Below are positions 1 through 12,109 of a DNA stretch of 64,000 nt, piece by piece. Below the pieces are notes generated by a model, which saw only the letters and a list, made by a program, of their open reading frames with translations, did no database searches and was not told the origin of the DNA. The DNA comes from Ciona savignyi (Eukaryota > Chordata > Ascidiacea > Phlebobranchia > Cionidae), in assembly GCA_000149265.1 (NCBI GenBank), contig CH003389.1, positions 384,829-448,828 on the forward strand. Direction: 5' to 3'. The stretch's first letter is position 1. Each line of letters begins with the position of its first letter. The position numbers and the translations under genes are program-made.

Positions 1-470
1 CAATGATATTGACTTTTGAAGCGTTCATTTTGCGGGTTTGCCGGAGGCCATTAAAAGTTGTTAACGAGTGCGGAGAAAATCATCGAAAGAGTTTAGTTAC
101 CCCAAACCTATACGTTTTTGCCTGCAGATCAAACGACATACTCGGTGTATAAAATATACTGTGGGACCCTGCTTGTGCAAACGTAAGAAACCAAAACGAT
201 TTTGCAAACAGTGGTGAATAAACAAAAGGTTGGCACTCTATAGTTGTTAATTTAGGTTTTGAAGTCCATATGGCGAAGTTACTTTTGCACATGAACGTGA
301 ACATAAAAGCCAAAGTGGAGCGTCCATAAATAATTCAAATTTAGGCAATAAGCTCCAGAAAATCAAATGCCAAAATAGTTAAATATGCTTAAAAAACGTT
401 AATTGTAGTACCTTCATGTTACGGAAATTACTTAAAGTAGAAATACAAAGTAATTACATACAAAGTAAAC
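1..470 (-). repeat. Module B, the 5' flank repeat of the sulfotransferase cassettes
   Basis: This stretch matches, in the same orientation, the sequence just upstream of the minus-strand sulfotransferase-like genes at 29.3-29.75 kb, 45.56-45.82 kb and 51.6-51.9 kb. It carries the same TATAAAATA stretch followed by a GGGACCCTGCTTG motif. In those places the gene lies immediately to the left, so position 1 probably abuts another copy outside the window. No coding potential seen. Confidence 0.7.
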
Positions 471-489
471 AAAGTCGTTGGCAACATAC

Positions 490-1870
490 TTATGGGTCCC
501 ATTTGGAAAAATGGGACACATATTGTTTTTGTCCGTTTTTTTTTCATTTTTTTTTCATCAAACGCTGGAAAGGCATGCCTTGTGTACTCAGTATCTACCA
601 AAAAGGGTAATGGAATCTTAATCACACTTGGTAATTTGTTAGACAACATAGTCTAGATATGCAGAAACCATAAATTTGGGTGATAAATTTAGGGGAATTC
701 CCCAGGGACGTTAAAAACCAAAACGGTTTTTCTTTTTAAAAAAATAGCTTTTTTGGGCATAGCACTTGAACGCCTGCTCCAATTTAAATTAAATTTGGTG
801 GAATATAAGTTCATTAGCAACTGCTTCACCACTTAGAAGAAAGAAAAAAATTACCCTGGGAAAAACCCTAAAACAACATGGTCCAGATATGCAGAAACTA
901 AAATTTTGGGTGATAAATCCAGGGGAATTCCCTTAGGACATTAAAATCCAAAACAGTATTTTCTTCTAAAAAAATGGGTTTTTTTGGGTATAGCGCTAGA
1001 ATGGCTGCTACAAATTTAAACAGGTTTGGGGAAATATAAGTGCATTAGCTACTAATTTACCAATTGAAAGAAATAAAGAAATTATCTAGGGAAATATCTC
1101 GAAAACTAAAAGTTTGTCCTTAAATCATAATTTAACAGGCATGACATGTCACCCCGATATGTACCAAAAGGACTACTAGGATCGCAATAAAAATTGTGAA
1201 TTATTAGACAATATGGCTAAGATATGCAGAACCCAATATGGGTCATAAATCCAGGGGAATTCCCCCGGGTACGTTAAAAACCAAAACGGTATTTTGTTCT
1301 AAAAATAGTTTTTTTTTGTATAACGCTAGAACACGGCTGCTCCATTTTCAATCAGATTTGGTGAAAATGTAAGTGCATTAGCCACTGATTTAAATCTTAG
1401 AAGAAATAAAAAAAATATTTAGGAAAATATCCTAAAAAAATAAGATTTTGTTCTTAAATATTGATAGTGACAGGCATGCCATATTGCCCCGACATCTTCA
1501 ACAAAGAATCGTCAAATCGGATTATGACTTGAAAAATTGTTAGATAACATAACCAAGATATGTCAACACAGAAATTTATGTACTTAACCCAGGGGAATTT
1601 CCCGAAGCCATGAAAAACTCAAGCGGGCTGTGTGGGGAATTTAGCGTTATTTCACTACAGTGCTTGCTTGACAATAGGCTTTAATTTAAAACATTCGTCG
1701 TAAAATGTTAGTAAATCTTACACGAATATTCTTTTTCTAACTACACAATACACATGAAAAGAAGTTTGGTTTAACAACTATGGGACCCTGTAGCATGAAT
1801 ATATGGCATACAACATGTGGTTTACAAATAGTGGTAGTTAAACACGTGGTTGACACTCTCTAGGTTTTTT
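490..1870 (+). repeat. Module A repeat array
   Basis: The array starts with a head containing GGGTCCCATTTGG and the inverted ATGGGAC. Several diverged units of about 300-350 bp follow. Each has a near-palindrome like AGGGGAATTCCC, then ACGTTAAAAACCAAAACGG, then TAGCGCTTGAACGGCTGCTCC. It ends with a tail that finishes in GTGGTTGACACTCT. No protein is encoded; open frames are short and not conserved among units. Confidence 0.8.
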
Positions 1871-1916
1871 CTATTTTTGGATACCGATTCTTTTTAAACT
1901 ACATAGCGCTTTAAAG

Positions 1917-2172
1917 GAACTGACCCACCACTTGCTTAATTATCACTGTTTGCAAAAACATTTTGTTTTCTACGTTTGCGCAAGCAGGGTCCCACAGTAT
2001 ATTTTGTAGACAAAGTTTTCTTTTTGTTGCTGCTGGCAAAAACGGATTGGTTTGTGGGTAACCAAACTTCCTTTCGATGTTTATTCTCCGCACTCGTTAA
2101 GAACTTTTAATGGCCTCCGCCAACTCGGAAAATAAAACACTTCAAAAATCAATATCATTGCGGTTAATCATT
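1917..2172 (+). repeat. Inverted copy of module B
   Basis: This is the reverse complement of the repeat at 1-290 (the ends read TGACTTTTGAAGCG and its complement). In plus-oriented sulfotransferase cassettes this module is followed directly by the gene. Here it is followed by the head of a module A array instead, so the gene is missing or was never present. Confidence 0.7.
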
Positions 2173-3580
2173 ATGGGTCCCATTTGGAAAAATGGGACAC
2201 ATATTGTTTTTGTCCGTTTTTTTCTGTTTTTTTTTCATCAAACGCTTGACAGGCTTGTGTACCCGGCATCTACCAAAAGGGGTAATGGAATCACAGTAAA
2301 ACTTGGTATTTTGTTAGAAAACATGGTCTTAATATGCAGAAACCAACATTTTGGGTGATAAATCTATTTAAATTAGATTTGGTTAAATGTAAGTGCATTA
2401 GTCACTGATTTAACACCTAGAAGAAATAAAAAAAAATATCTAGGGAAATACCGTAAAAATGATTTAAACCTAAACCATGATTGTGACAGGTATGATTTGT
2501 GAACCAGACATCTACCAAAAGGGATAATAAAATCGCAATAAAATTTGACAATTTTTGTACAACATGGTTTAGATATGCAGAAACCAAAATTTTAGGTGAT
2601 AAATCCAGGGGAATTTCCCAGGGACGGTAAAAACCAAAACGCTATTTTTTTCTAAAAAAATTGCCTTTTTTGATCATAGCGCTTGAACGACTGCTCCAAT
2701 TTTAAGCAGATTTTGTGGAATGTAAGTGCATCTGTCACTGATTTAACAATTATTACCTAGGGAAATACCCTACAAAATAGGATTTTGTTCTAAAATCATG
2801 ATTGTGACAGGCATGCCATGTCGCCCCGACATCTACCAAAAGAAGTTATGAAATTGCAATGAAAATTTAACATATGTAAGAAAACATGGTCTGGATAAGC
2901 AAATACCAAAATTTTAGTTAATAAATCCAGGCTAATTCCCCTGAGACGTTAAAAACCAAAACGTTTTTTTCTATTAAATTAGCTTTTGGGGGCATAGCGC
3001 TTGAACGGCTGCTATAATTTTAATTAGATTTGATAAAATGCTAGACCATTAGATACTCTGTGCCAGAAAAAAAACATTTACTTAGGGTAATTCCCTTAAA
3101 AGCGAAGATATGTTCCTGAATTATGATTGTGTCAGGCATGCCCTATCGCACTGACATCTCCAACAAGGTGTCGACAAATCAGATTAAAACTTTAAGAATT
3201 GTTACATAACATGACCCACATATGTAAAAACAATAACTTGTCTACTTAACCCAGGGGAATTCCCTGAAACCATGAAAAACTAAATCGGGCTGTTTTGGGA
3301 ATTTACCAGCATTTTACTTCAGCGGTTAAAAAGAAGCTTTAATTTAAAACATTTATGGTGTAATTTTGGTAAATTTAAGACGTTTATTCTTTATTCACAT
3401 GGAAAAGAAGTTTGGTTGGATAACTATTGGACCCATGCGTTTATGCTTGCAGAAACAAACTACATATTCGGTGTACAAAATACAAGTTGTGGTTAGGGAC
3501 TGTGTAGCATGAATATATGGCATACAACATGTGTTTTACAAATAGTGGTGGTTTAACACGCGGTTGACACTCTTTAGTAT
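2173..3580 (+). repeat. Module A repeat array
   Basis: Second direct copy of the head-units-tail arrangement seen at 490-1870, with about four diverged units. The tail contains the GGACCCATGCGTTTATGC core and ends in the GTTGACACTCT box. Confidence 0.8.
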
Positions 3581-3960
3581 TAAGATATTATAAATGGTTA
3601 TCTTGCGTATGCTTGCAGATAGAGATTTCAAAAGGAACGTAAGCTTGTTTAAAGTTTAAGATCACCGGTAATCGCCTATGAACAACTAAAATTCTTCTAT
3701 GGGGATTTTTTAGAAAATAATGGCTTTGATAACCGTATAGGTATTTTTGTATGGATATTTACTAAATGTAATAAACATGTAAAACAGCATGAAGCATTAT
3801 CATATTGCATTTGACCAGCATAGCCAGTAGTCTAGACAAATAATTCTATCCAGTCGGGTAACAAGTGCCTCTAATCAGAATATAAAAATTAATTTTAGAT
3901 AAGGGTTAGTGTCAAGTCTAACCTGGATATTAGTAATATCTTTTTCACTATCTAATCGGT

Positions 3961-4140
3961 ATTGTCCGTGGGCAGGGGCCTGATGAACATTTCCTGAACC
4001 CGTGTGAACACTTAATTCTACCTAATTAAAGAAACGTCTGAATCATACACAACAAAATGCAACAGTTTCGGTAACCCGATAATGGGCGCAAGATAATCTG
4101 ATGTTTACCGAATTAAACATGAATATTCTATCCTCTTATC
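3961..4140 (+). mobile_element. Degenerate tRNA-derived SINE fragment
   Basis: Shares the body and 3' end of the better SINE at 40,371-40,665: the CCTGAACCC box, CACAACA...GCAA, GGTAACCCGATAATGGGCGC and a tail with AATATTCTATCC. The tRNA-like head is not recognisable. The rest of 3,581-4,345 shows nothing I can assign. Confidence 0.5.
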
Positions 4141-4345
4141 TGTGTGTGGTTTGGATAATCCATGACTATTATCTACATGCCAAACATATTTTGTGGTACA
4201 AATCTTAGAGAATTTTCGTATCTTATTTTTCAGATCGAATTTTTCTGCTTCTTATTTGTTTAATACGACCTTTATATGAAAAGAACTTGAAGCAATAGTA
4301 AGGTAAAGCAAACTGCTCAAACCCCAAGTAATCAACGTTATATTA

Positions 4346-4873
4346 CAGTGGAACCCCGCCTGACCACCACCTCGATAACACGACCACCTCATTATCAGGA
4401 CCACTTCAGTGCGGTCCCAAATAATTTAGAATGGTAATGCATTGAATACTGTTTAAATAACGCGACCATCCCGGTTTCCAGACCAGGACCGCTATTTGTG
4501 GGTCCAAAACTTCAAATTTAACTCCGCTAAAGCGACCACACGTGCCCAATATTGTGGTTTGTCACCAAAATAATAAGTTTAAATTTCTTTTTTGATCAAA
4601 ACAATAAGATTACATGAGCGCGTACGCACACACAAAAAAAATTGTGGCAAACAGAACTAAATTTTATGAGATAAAATTCAGAACTAACAGTTGTTTAAAA
4701 TCTTTTTGCAAAAAATAATGGCATTTAGTAGAAAATTAGTAAAAAGGCAAACGTTTTGGCTGCATATGACGACAACTTGCTTTAAAGCAAAATTCGCTAA
4801 CACGACCACCCCGCTAACGCGACCGCTTGATGACGGTTCCATAGGTGGTCAGGTACTAAGCGGGGTTCCACTG
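4346..4873. mobile_element. Tigger/pogo-like MITE with TA target duplication
   Basis: The element begins CAGTGGAACCCCGC and ends in the complement GCGGGGTTCCACTG. TA lies on both sides, at 4,344-4,345 and 4,874-4,875. Inside, near both ends, are repeated ACACGACCACC-like stretches in mirrored arrangement. The 528-bp length and lack of a transposase make it a non-autonomous element. Termini of the type CAGTRGAACC with TA duplication are typical of pogo/Tigger elements of the Tc1/mariner superfamily. Confidence 0.75.
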
Positions 4874-5156
4874 TATTTAAATTACTGCAAGTAAACCAAT
4901 ATTTACCTGCAATTGACAAAACAGGATATTTAAAACATATGTGCGTGCTACTGCCATACTTCTTACACTGGTTCTCTAATGTCCTACAACCTGGCATTCT
5001 AGCAACATTGATTTGTTAAACTTACCAAAGATACAATCATCCGGTGAATTATTAATGTAATCCATAGTCGTACTGTTTATTTCATTTAAACCAAACCGCT
5101 TTAATTGTTACAACGTATTTATCTGTTTTATTTTAATATATTAAGTAATCATATTC

Positions 5157-5435
5157 ATGTTTATCCTTGCGAATGGAAAACTCTAGGAGCATTTACACAC
5201 GTTTTTTATCAGATTACCTCGCGCACCAACCATAGGTTGCCGGCGATATTACAGTTTGTTGTGTATAATTGAGACGCTTCTTTAATTTTGTAGAAACCAT
5301 CATTCCACTGGGTTTAGGCAATGTCCGCCAATGCCTTGCCCAATCACGCAGCCGCCGAGCTGGTAACCAACTTTAAAACCGCAACCCTTCGGCGGATAGG
5401 CGACGCACTAACCTAGCACAATAACCGATCGGGAA
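5157..5435 (-). mobile_element. tRNA-derived SINE (minus)
   Basis: Read on the minus strand it has a tRNA-like head, the CAAGGCA...GGACATTGCC body, the GGTGCGCGAGGTAATCTGA box and an AT-rich tail, matching the SINE at 40,371-40,665. It is diverged and is shared with the duplicate segment at 52.15-52.44 kb, so it was inserted before the duplication. Confidence 0.65.
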
Positions 5436-5593
5436 AATTCGATTTAAACTGACTGTTTGATCTAAAAAGGGACACATTTCTTATAGTTTAACATTTTTAA
5501 TAGCACCGGTTGTTTTTAATATACAGATCCATACCTTAATTCAGTAAATACAATTTTATGTGTGTTTTACATTCATATACCATTTGCGAAAGA

Positions 5594-7961
5594 TTAGGGA
5601 TAGTAGCAGACGTAAGTAAGCTGGGCGTACTTGTGAGTATTGCGGCATATTTGACCATACAAACTGTTGCTGGTAGACAAACTGCAGGATTGTTTGCCAT
5701 GACAGGCACTGCGCATGATATTAAAGGCTGTTGTTGACCGACAATTGGTATTCGTCATTGGTTCAGTGCGACATCTGAAAAATATGATGATTATAAACTA
5801 CAAAGCACTAAGGGTGTATTACTAGTAGCTTGGTGGTTTAGTGGGTCGCTTTTCAGTCAAAGGGTAAAAGATTCGAAACTGGTCATTAGCTAGTCGGATG
5901 TGTCCTTCAGAAAATCATTTAGCGGACGTTGCCTGTAGGGGCCTACTAAGCGGACATTGCCTAAAGTGGATTAATGGATTTAAAAAATTAAAGAACCGTC
6001 TGAAACACACAACATAATGTAATAGCTACGGTCACCTCAACGGTGGGTGCGAGGTGATCTGACGGTTCCCCCGTGTGTTAACCCCCTTGGTTTTCCCATT
6101 CCTTAGGATAATCAAGAATATCATATCCCTATGTCCCATCATATATTGAAATACCGGATATTTTACACACTTCTCTGGCAATTTAAAAATTAAGCTTGGG
6201 TTCACTGCATGTAATTATCAATCTAGGGATGTTGCTTAAATGATTACGCACTTACATTAGTTTGTTAGTTCTTCCGAAAAAACCGTCCAAAACACCAATA
6301 CGTTTGCCAGGCCCGCAATCAATAGTACCAGTCGTACCTTCACATGCTGTTTTAACCTGAGGGGCCGGGTTGCCGGTCGCTGTAAAATAAAAGGATAGTT
6401 AGAAACAAAGCATAGAACGATTTTTTTACAGAGCCAAGTTTGAAACCAATATGCGGCCGTGACTAGTTTTTTTGTATAGAGTCTGTATATATATCGGTCG
6501 CGTTAGCCATTCGGCATTACGAGCGCTGGCTCTATATTGTGTCTATGGAAACGTCACTCTGTGTACATCGCCTGAAATTAGCAGATTATTGGTTTTACAA
6601 AAATTAAGGAAAAACCTTCATAATATGAACACGCTGTAAAAGCTACAGTAACCCGGCAATGAGCGCGAGGTAATTGCGACCAACCCCTGTGAGTATATTT
6701 ACGAAGTAATCTGACAAAGACAACTGGTAACTTTCCCTGCCTTTTCCCGTTCAAGAGGGTGTAATTATGAATATTGGTTAGGATGAATGGAAAAACCAAA
6801 CTAATTATTCCACTAGGGCAATGTCCGTTAAAAAGCCTTGTCCAAGGACACAACCGACTAGCTTATAGCGACCTGTTTCGTATCCTCAACCCTTCAGCTG
6901 AAATGCGATGTACTAACCCAACAGACTTATCTGCCATACCAACATCCTATTCAAAGACATATGTTTACATTTGGTATACAACCCATTCATGTAACTTTAC
7001 CTACATCTGCAAGTGTATTCAACCCTGACGTATTTGTAGGTCCCGCCACAAGGGTCGCCAAATATCAGGTGGCTAGCGACGACGCTACAGCTTCTTTGAC
7101 CGTGGCAAGCAGCAAAAATAATTGAATAGGAAACAAGTGAAGCACAGCTTGCAGTCCTAATACTAGGATGCGGGCATCTAAACATAAAATGCATTGGCTG
7201 ATCGTAACCGGAATTTATAAGCCTAAATATATCTGTACTTGATATTAGTTTTGCTTATTCTTTTTTTTCCTCAGTGAAAATAATAGCAAATTAGAAAATC
7301 ACGGCAAGGTATTCAACTGGTGTATAAGAGAATAAAAAACAAATCCGCTTCGCTTCGACCGTTTTTATTATGCACATGGCGCGTTCGACTACTGGAGTAT
7401 AAAACTTACAGCAGCATTATAAAAAATACAGTCGCGGTAAACGATTTACTCTTGTGAGCTTCCACAGGCGAGTGAATTCTTACTCGCCCGAAATAGATTG
7501 ACATTTTTTTATTACAGATATAAAATCAATACAAAAAATGAGCAAAGCAACCTACGTGGTCATGTCGATTCGACCATACAAAGCACTTTGGATGTTTATC
7601 ACGTGGTTATCAGGGCATTGTATAGATCCTGTACCGGCTTCGCAGATGATTTTGATTTCTGCAAATTAGATTGTTATGATAGCAGTACGTTTAATTAAGC
7701 AAGCAAACAAAATAAACAGACGCATAATACGTACCATTATTTACGATTTGAAGATATATTAGTATTATTATATATACTGAGAAGAAAGCACACAAATGCG
7801 ACAAAACGTTAAAATTGGTAGAAAAATATTAAAAGGGGGGCAAAAATATCGATAAATGCCAGATTTAATGTAAATTACCTGCCAAGTTTAGTGTAAGCCT
7901 TACCTGCGTATGAGCAATAAGAGAACGATACAACCAACAAGACGATTAGCTTAATCTCCAT
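5594..7961 (-). CDS. Two-domain rhamnose-binding (SUEL-type) lectin, copy 1, five exons
   Basis: A secreted lectin expected to bind rhamnose or galactose in the extracellular space. Exons in reading order are 7,961-7,904; 7,658-7,556; 7,177-7,005; 6,379-6,256; 5,774-5,594. They join in phase to 212 codons plus a stop. Residues 1-19 are a signal peptide (MEIKLIVLLVVSFSYCSYA). Domain 1 (about 20-111) has eight cysteines (25, 34, 55, 65, 78, 84, 97, 110), the YGR motif at 47-49 and FGDPC at 93-97, as expected for the SUEL/Gal_Lectin family. Domain 2 (about 120-209) also has eight cysteines, but has FGR at 146-148 and YGQIC where DPC is expected, so its sugar site is probably altered. The exon 3 donor was set at GTAGGT because the next donor, GTAAAG, would give a stop in exon 4. 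Introns 3 and 4 hold SINE relics. Bounds and family are strong; the ligand is inference. Confidence 0.88.
5838..6125 (+). mobile_element. Old SINE copy inside lectin intron 4
   Basis: A diverged plus-strand SINE. It has a tRNA-like head (GTGGTTTAGTGGGTCGC, with a GATTCGAAACTGG B-box-like stretch), the GTCGGATGTGTCCTT body, GGTGGGTGCGAGGTGATCTG, and a tail ending in a TATCATATCC-like stretch. It is also present in the duplicate segment. Confidence 0.65.
6620..6940. mobile_element. Two opposed SINE fragments in lectin intron 3
   Basis: 6,628-6,700 matches the plus-strand 3' half of the SINE (CAGTAACCCGGCAATGAGCG). 6,785-6,935 matches the minus-strand 5' half (CAATGTCCGTTAAAAAGCC, then ACACAACCGACTAGC). 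Both are shared with the copy at 53.6-53.9 kb. Confidence 0.55.
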
Positions 7962-8133
7962 TCTGTACGATTTAGATATGTCCATTTACAAAAGGGGCCT
8001 TTTATAAATGCAACATGATTTTCAGGAAAAAAGGACGCCGATGTTAAATTACTAATCATTTCCGCGTAGTTTTTTTCTGTACACCGCATTCGTAGGCAGT
8101 ATCGCTAGCGGCCAAGACACTGGTACTAAGTCT

Positions 8134-8575
8134 TACATGTTTTCGTGCTTTGCATCTTTAAAACATGATTTAATACAACCTAAACTTGCTGGAGGCATGT
8201 AGCCACAACATAAATCGAACTTAGCGTCAAGGAAGGACACGATAAATATTGTATTACCAAAAACAAATTTTGTTAATTGAGTTCTTAAAAAGTTAATTAT
8301 AAGACTTTTAGGTTTTCGTGCTTAGGCCTTTTGAAACATAATTTCATTTAACTTAAAGTTGGCCAAGACATGGCATTTAAAGTCAAGAAAGACACAATAA
8401 ATAATATTATACCAAAAACAAATTTTGTTAATTGCGTTTTAGTAAATTTGATTAAAAACTTGCATGTTTACCTGCTTTGCATCTATAAAACATGATTTAT
8501 TATTAAATTTGCCCGAAACAGCACATTTTAAATCAAGAAGGGCAAAATAAACATCACCAAAAACAAATTTTCCGC
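8134..8575. repeat. About 150-bp tandem repeat upstream of lectin copy 1, three units
   Basis: The landmark CCAAAAACAAATTT recurs at about 8,257, 8,412 and 8,557. Each is preceded by a stretch like TTTCGTGCTTTGCATCTTTAAAACAT. The units are diverged. The copy at 55.1-55.7 kb has four units. The array lies upstream of the lectin start codon on the minus strand. Confidence 0.75.
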
Positions 8576-8884
8576 AGATTAGTAAAGCCCGTCGGCGTTT
8601 TCGATGACGCAGTTCAAAATAGCATAGCTTCTTCAATTTTACTCAAATAACTCTAGCAAAATACATGCCAAGATTATTGACATATGTATAGCAACCAGGG
8701 ATTAATTTGCATATAATTATCACAATATAATCGCATAATATCTATGATGTATAGATAAGGTATTTACCTCGTTATCACACCAAACACTTGAAAAAGACTA
8801 TGTGTTGGTTCCCTGTTTTTATCGTCCCCATTGTATAAATTGTATATCGATTCCAAAGTGATTATAATTCACTCGATTATTGCA

Positions 8885-9135
8885 ATAGTCAGACACACGA
8901 GCAATAGTCAGATCACCTCGCGCCCACCGATGGGTTACCAGAGCTATTGCAGTGTGTTGTGTATGATACAGACGTTTCTTCAATTTGGTAGAACCCATCA
9001 ATCCGCTGGGGTTAGACAATGTCCGTAAAGTGCCTTGCCTAAGGACACAACCGTTTAACTAGCGACAACTTTTGCACCTGCAACCGTTCGATTGAAAGGC
9101 GACGCACTAAACCACCAGACTAACCGGTTGGACTT
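8885..9135 (-). mobile_element. tRNA-derived SINE (minus)
   Basis: On the minus strand it shows the tRNA-like head (AGGCGACGCACT and CTTTCAATCG-like complement), the GGACATTGTC body and GGTGGGCGCGAGGTGATCTG. It starts just beyond the end of the lectin duplication. A similar SINE lies just beyond the end of the other copy (56,346-56,640). Confidence 0.75.
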
Positions 9136-9289
9136 CTGACGAAGACAGGCGCTTGGGATCGCACGTACTTGAGAAGTTAAACACATTTATTTTCAGTAAA
9201 AATCCTTTTTATGTAGGGCCCAAATATATTTTGCCGATTTTTTCAAATCGATTTTTTCCTGCTTTTATTATGTGTTCGATTTAAAAAAA

Positions 9290-11400
9290 AAACATTTTTT
9301 GTTAAAGGTTTGACAGGCATTGCTTGTGGCTCCGACATCTACCAGAAGGATAATGCAATCGCAATGAAACTTTGACATTTAAAAGCGCATATGGTCTAGA
9401 TATGCAGAAACCAAAATTTTAGGCAATTTATCGAGGGGGATTCCCCTGGGAGGTAAAAAAACCAAAACGGTAGTTTTTTTTCTAGAAAATTAGCGTTTTG
9501 GGGCATAGCGCTTGAACGGCTACTCCAATTTTAATTAGGTTTGGTAAAATGAAGGAACATTAGCCAATGATATAACACTTTGAAGAATTAAAAAAATTAC
9601 CTAGGGAAATACCCTAAAAAATAAGATTTTGTTCTCAAATCATGATTGTGCCATGCATGGTTTGTGGCTCCGACATCTATCAGAATGAGTAATGGAATCG
9701 CAATGAAACTTTGACATTTGTTGGCGCACATGGTCTAGATATACAGAAACCAAAATTTTAGGCAATTTATCGAGGGGGATTTCCCTGGGAGGTGAAAAAC
9801 CAAAACGGTATATTTTTCGAAAAAATTAGCGTTTTTGGTCATAGCGCTTGAAAGGCTACTCTAATTTCAATCAGATTTGGTAGAATGTAAGTGCATTAGT
9901 TACTGATTTAACACTTAAAACAAATAAAAAAGATTACCTAATGAAATACCCTAAAAAATAAGATTTTTTCCTCAAACCATGGTAGGACCATGCATGGCAT
10001 AGCGCCCAGACATCTACCAGAAAGAGTAATGGAATCGCAATAAAAATTTGACATTTGTAAGAGAACATGGTCTAGATATGCAGAAACTATAATTTTGGGT
10101 AATGAATCTAGGGGAATTCCCCTGAGATGTTAAAAATCAAAACATTTTTTTCTAATAAATTATCTTTTTGAGCCATAGTGCTTGAACGGCTGCTCTAATT
10201 TTGATCAGATTTGGTGAAATGGTAGACCATTAAACAATTTATTATCTGTGTCCATTTATTAAAAGAAAGAAAACATTTACTTAGTGTAATTCCCATAAAA
10301 ACGAAAATATGTTCTTGAATTATGACTGTGACAGGCATGCCATATCGCACTGACATATCCAACAAGGAGTCGACAAATCAGAATAAAACTTTAAGAATTG
10401 TTACATAACATGACCCCAAATATAATACAAAAAACTTATCTACTAAACCAAGGGGAATTCCCTGAAACCATGAAATCGGGCTATTTTGGAAATTTAGCTT
10501 TATTTTACCACCACGCTTGAAAACAAGCTGTAATTTAAAACATTTGTGGTGAAATGTTCGTAAATTTAAGACGTTTATTCTTTTCTCAACTACACATGGA
10601 AAAGAAGTTTGCTCTGATAACTATGGGACCCATGCGTTTATGCTTGCAGAAACAAAGTACATACTCAGTGTATAAAATACAAATTGTGGTTAGGGACCCT
10701 GTAGCATGAATATATGGCTTGCTGCGACATGTTTTTTTTTCGTCAAAGGTTTGACTGGCATGGCATGGCGCCTCGATATCTACCAGATAGAACAATGGAA
10801 TCGTAATGAAACTCAGCCATTCGTTAGACAACATGGTCTAGATATGTAGAAACCAAAATTTTGAGTAATAAATAAAGGGGAATTCCCCTGGGATTAAACA
10901 ACAAAACGGTATTTTTTTTAAAAATTAGCTCTTTTGGGTATAGCGCTTAAACGGCTGTTTTAGTTTAAATCAGATTTGGTAAAATGTAAGTGCATTAGTC
11001 ACTGATATAACACTTAAAATAAATAAAAAAAATTACTTAGGAAAATACCCTTAAAAAATATTTTGTTCTCAAATGATGATTGTGACAGGCATGCCATGTC
11101 GCCCCGGTATCTACCTAACAGAGTAATGGAATCGCAATGAAAATTTGACATTTGTAAGACAACATAGTCTAGATATGCAAAAGCTAAAACGCTTAAACGG
11201 CTGCTCTAATTTTAATCAGATTTGGTGAAATGTTAGACTATTAGACACTCTGTGCCAATTAAAAGAAAGAAAACATTTACCGAGCGTAATTCCCTTAAAA
11301 ACGTAGATATGTTCCTGATTTTGGATTGTAACATGCATGCCATATCGCACTGACATCTCCAACTAGGAGACAAATCAGATAAAATTTGTTGGGAGAGTGG
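9290..11400 (+). repeat. Two module A arrays in tandem
   Basis: The first array runs to about 10,725 and includes a tail with GGGACCCATGCGTTTATGC and a GGGACCCTGTAGCATG box. It is cut near ATGGCTTGCTGCGACATG, and a second array begins directly with a TTTGACTGGCATGGC head. Units again contain TCTAGGGGAATTCCCC or close variants. Confidence 0.75.
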
Positions 11401-12109
11401 TACTGAGTGGGACATGGTCCACAGTAAGAAATTTTGAATAAAAACGTTGAAACATAAAAATATTAAAACCTTCGACGATTGAGTGATTTCACGTTACTAA
11501 CGCACTTTGTAACGATTTTCAAGGAACCCGCATGTCAGTTTTGGAAAGTTATGGAAGTTTAAGATTTTTGAGAGGTCTAAGTAAAATTTTATACGCTAGC
11601 TGCAAATTTAATTTAGATTGGTGAACATTAGCTTTAAGGCTAAAGTTACTGGGAAGTGATAAAGTAGGTGCATACCTTGCTTACAAACAGAAAAAGAACA
11701 TGGCAGCGTAAATTTAAGTATCTTTAATTTTGACTTATAGATTTGTAGTATCTACGTACTCAGTGAGACACTATGTTGAGGTACACTGTGAGACAGAATA
11801 CAGGAGTGTTTTATTATCTTTTTTGGTGGGTTTAAGCCCACAAAGAGCATTTATATGTTCTAAAATAGCCTATGCAGTAATTAGCCAAGTATATAAATCT
11901 ATCCAGTTTTAGATATTTATTATTTTTAATAACTAGGAGTGGACTCATATTGCCTGAGTGAAGCTGTTCAATTGGTTTTGTCCAATGAATGGAGCCTAAG
12001 AAAGGCAGCAGATCATACAGGAGTGAAATTTTAAACACTCGTAAGGTATGTCAGTAAGCAAAAAGCTGCTGGAAATGCCACTAGAAGCCTATAGTCTTAT
12101 GTAAAAAAT
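11401..12109. other. No feature recognised
   Basis: AT-rich sequence without a supportable gene, RNA or repeat boundary. Short open frames here carry no recognisable motif and no splice-consensus support. Confidence 0.5.

Larger units (their letters stand above)
5125..8880. repeat. Segmental duplication, copy 1 (lectin segment)
   Basis: Almost all of this stretch recurs in the same orientation at 52,120-56,025, with scattered substitutions and small indels. It includes introns, SINE relics and upstream tandem repeats as well as the lectin exons. Similarity starts near TATTTTAATATATTAAGTAATC and stops soon after TATATCGATTCCAAA. Confidence 0.9.

Noticed and set aside
490..3580. CRISPR-like or satellite array
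   Set aside because: Units are 300-350 bp, diverged and of eukaryotic transposon type; there are no short identical repeats with unique spacers.
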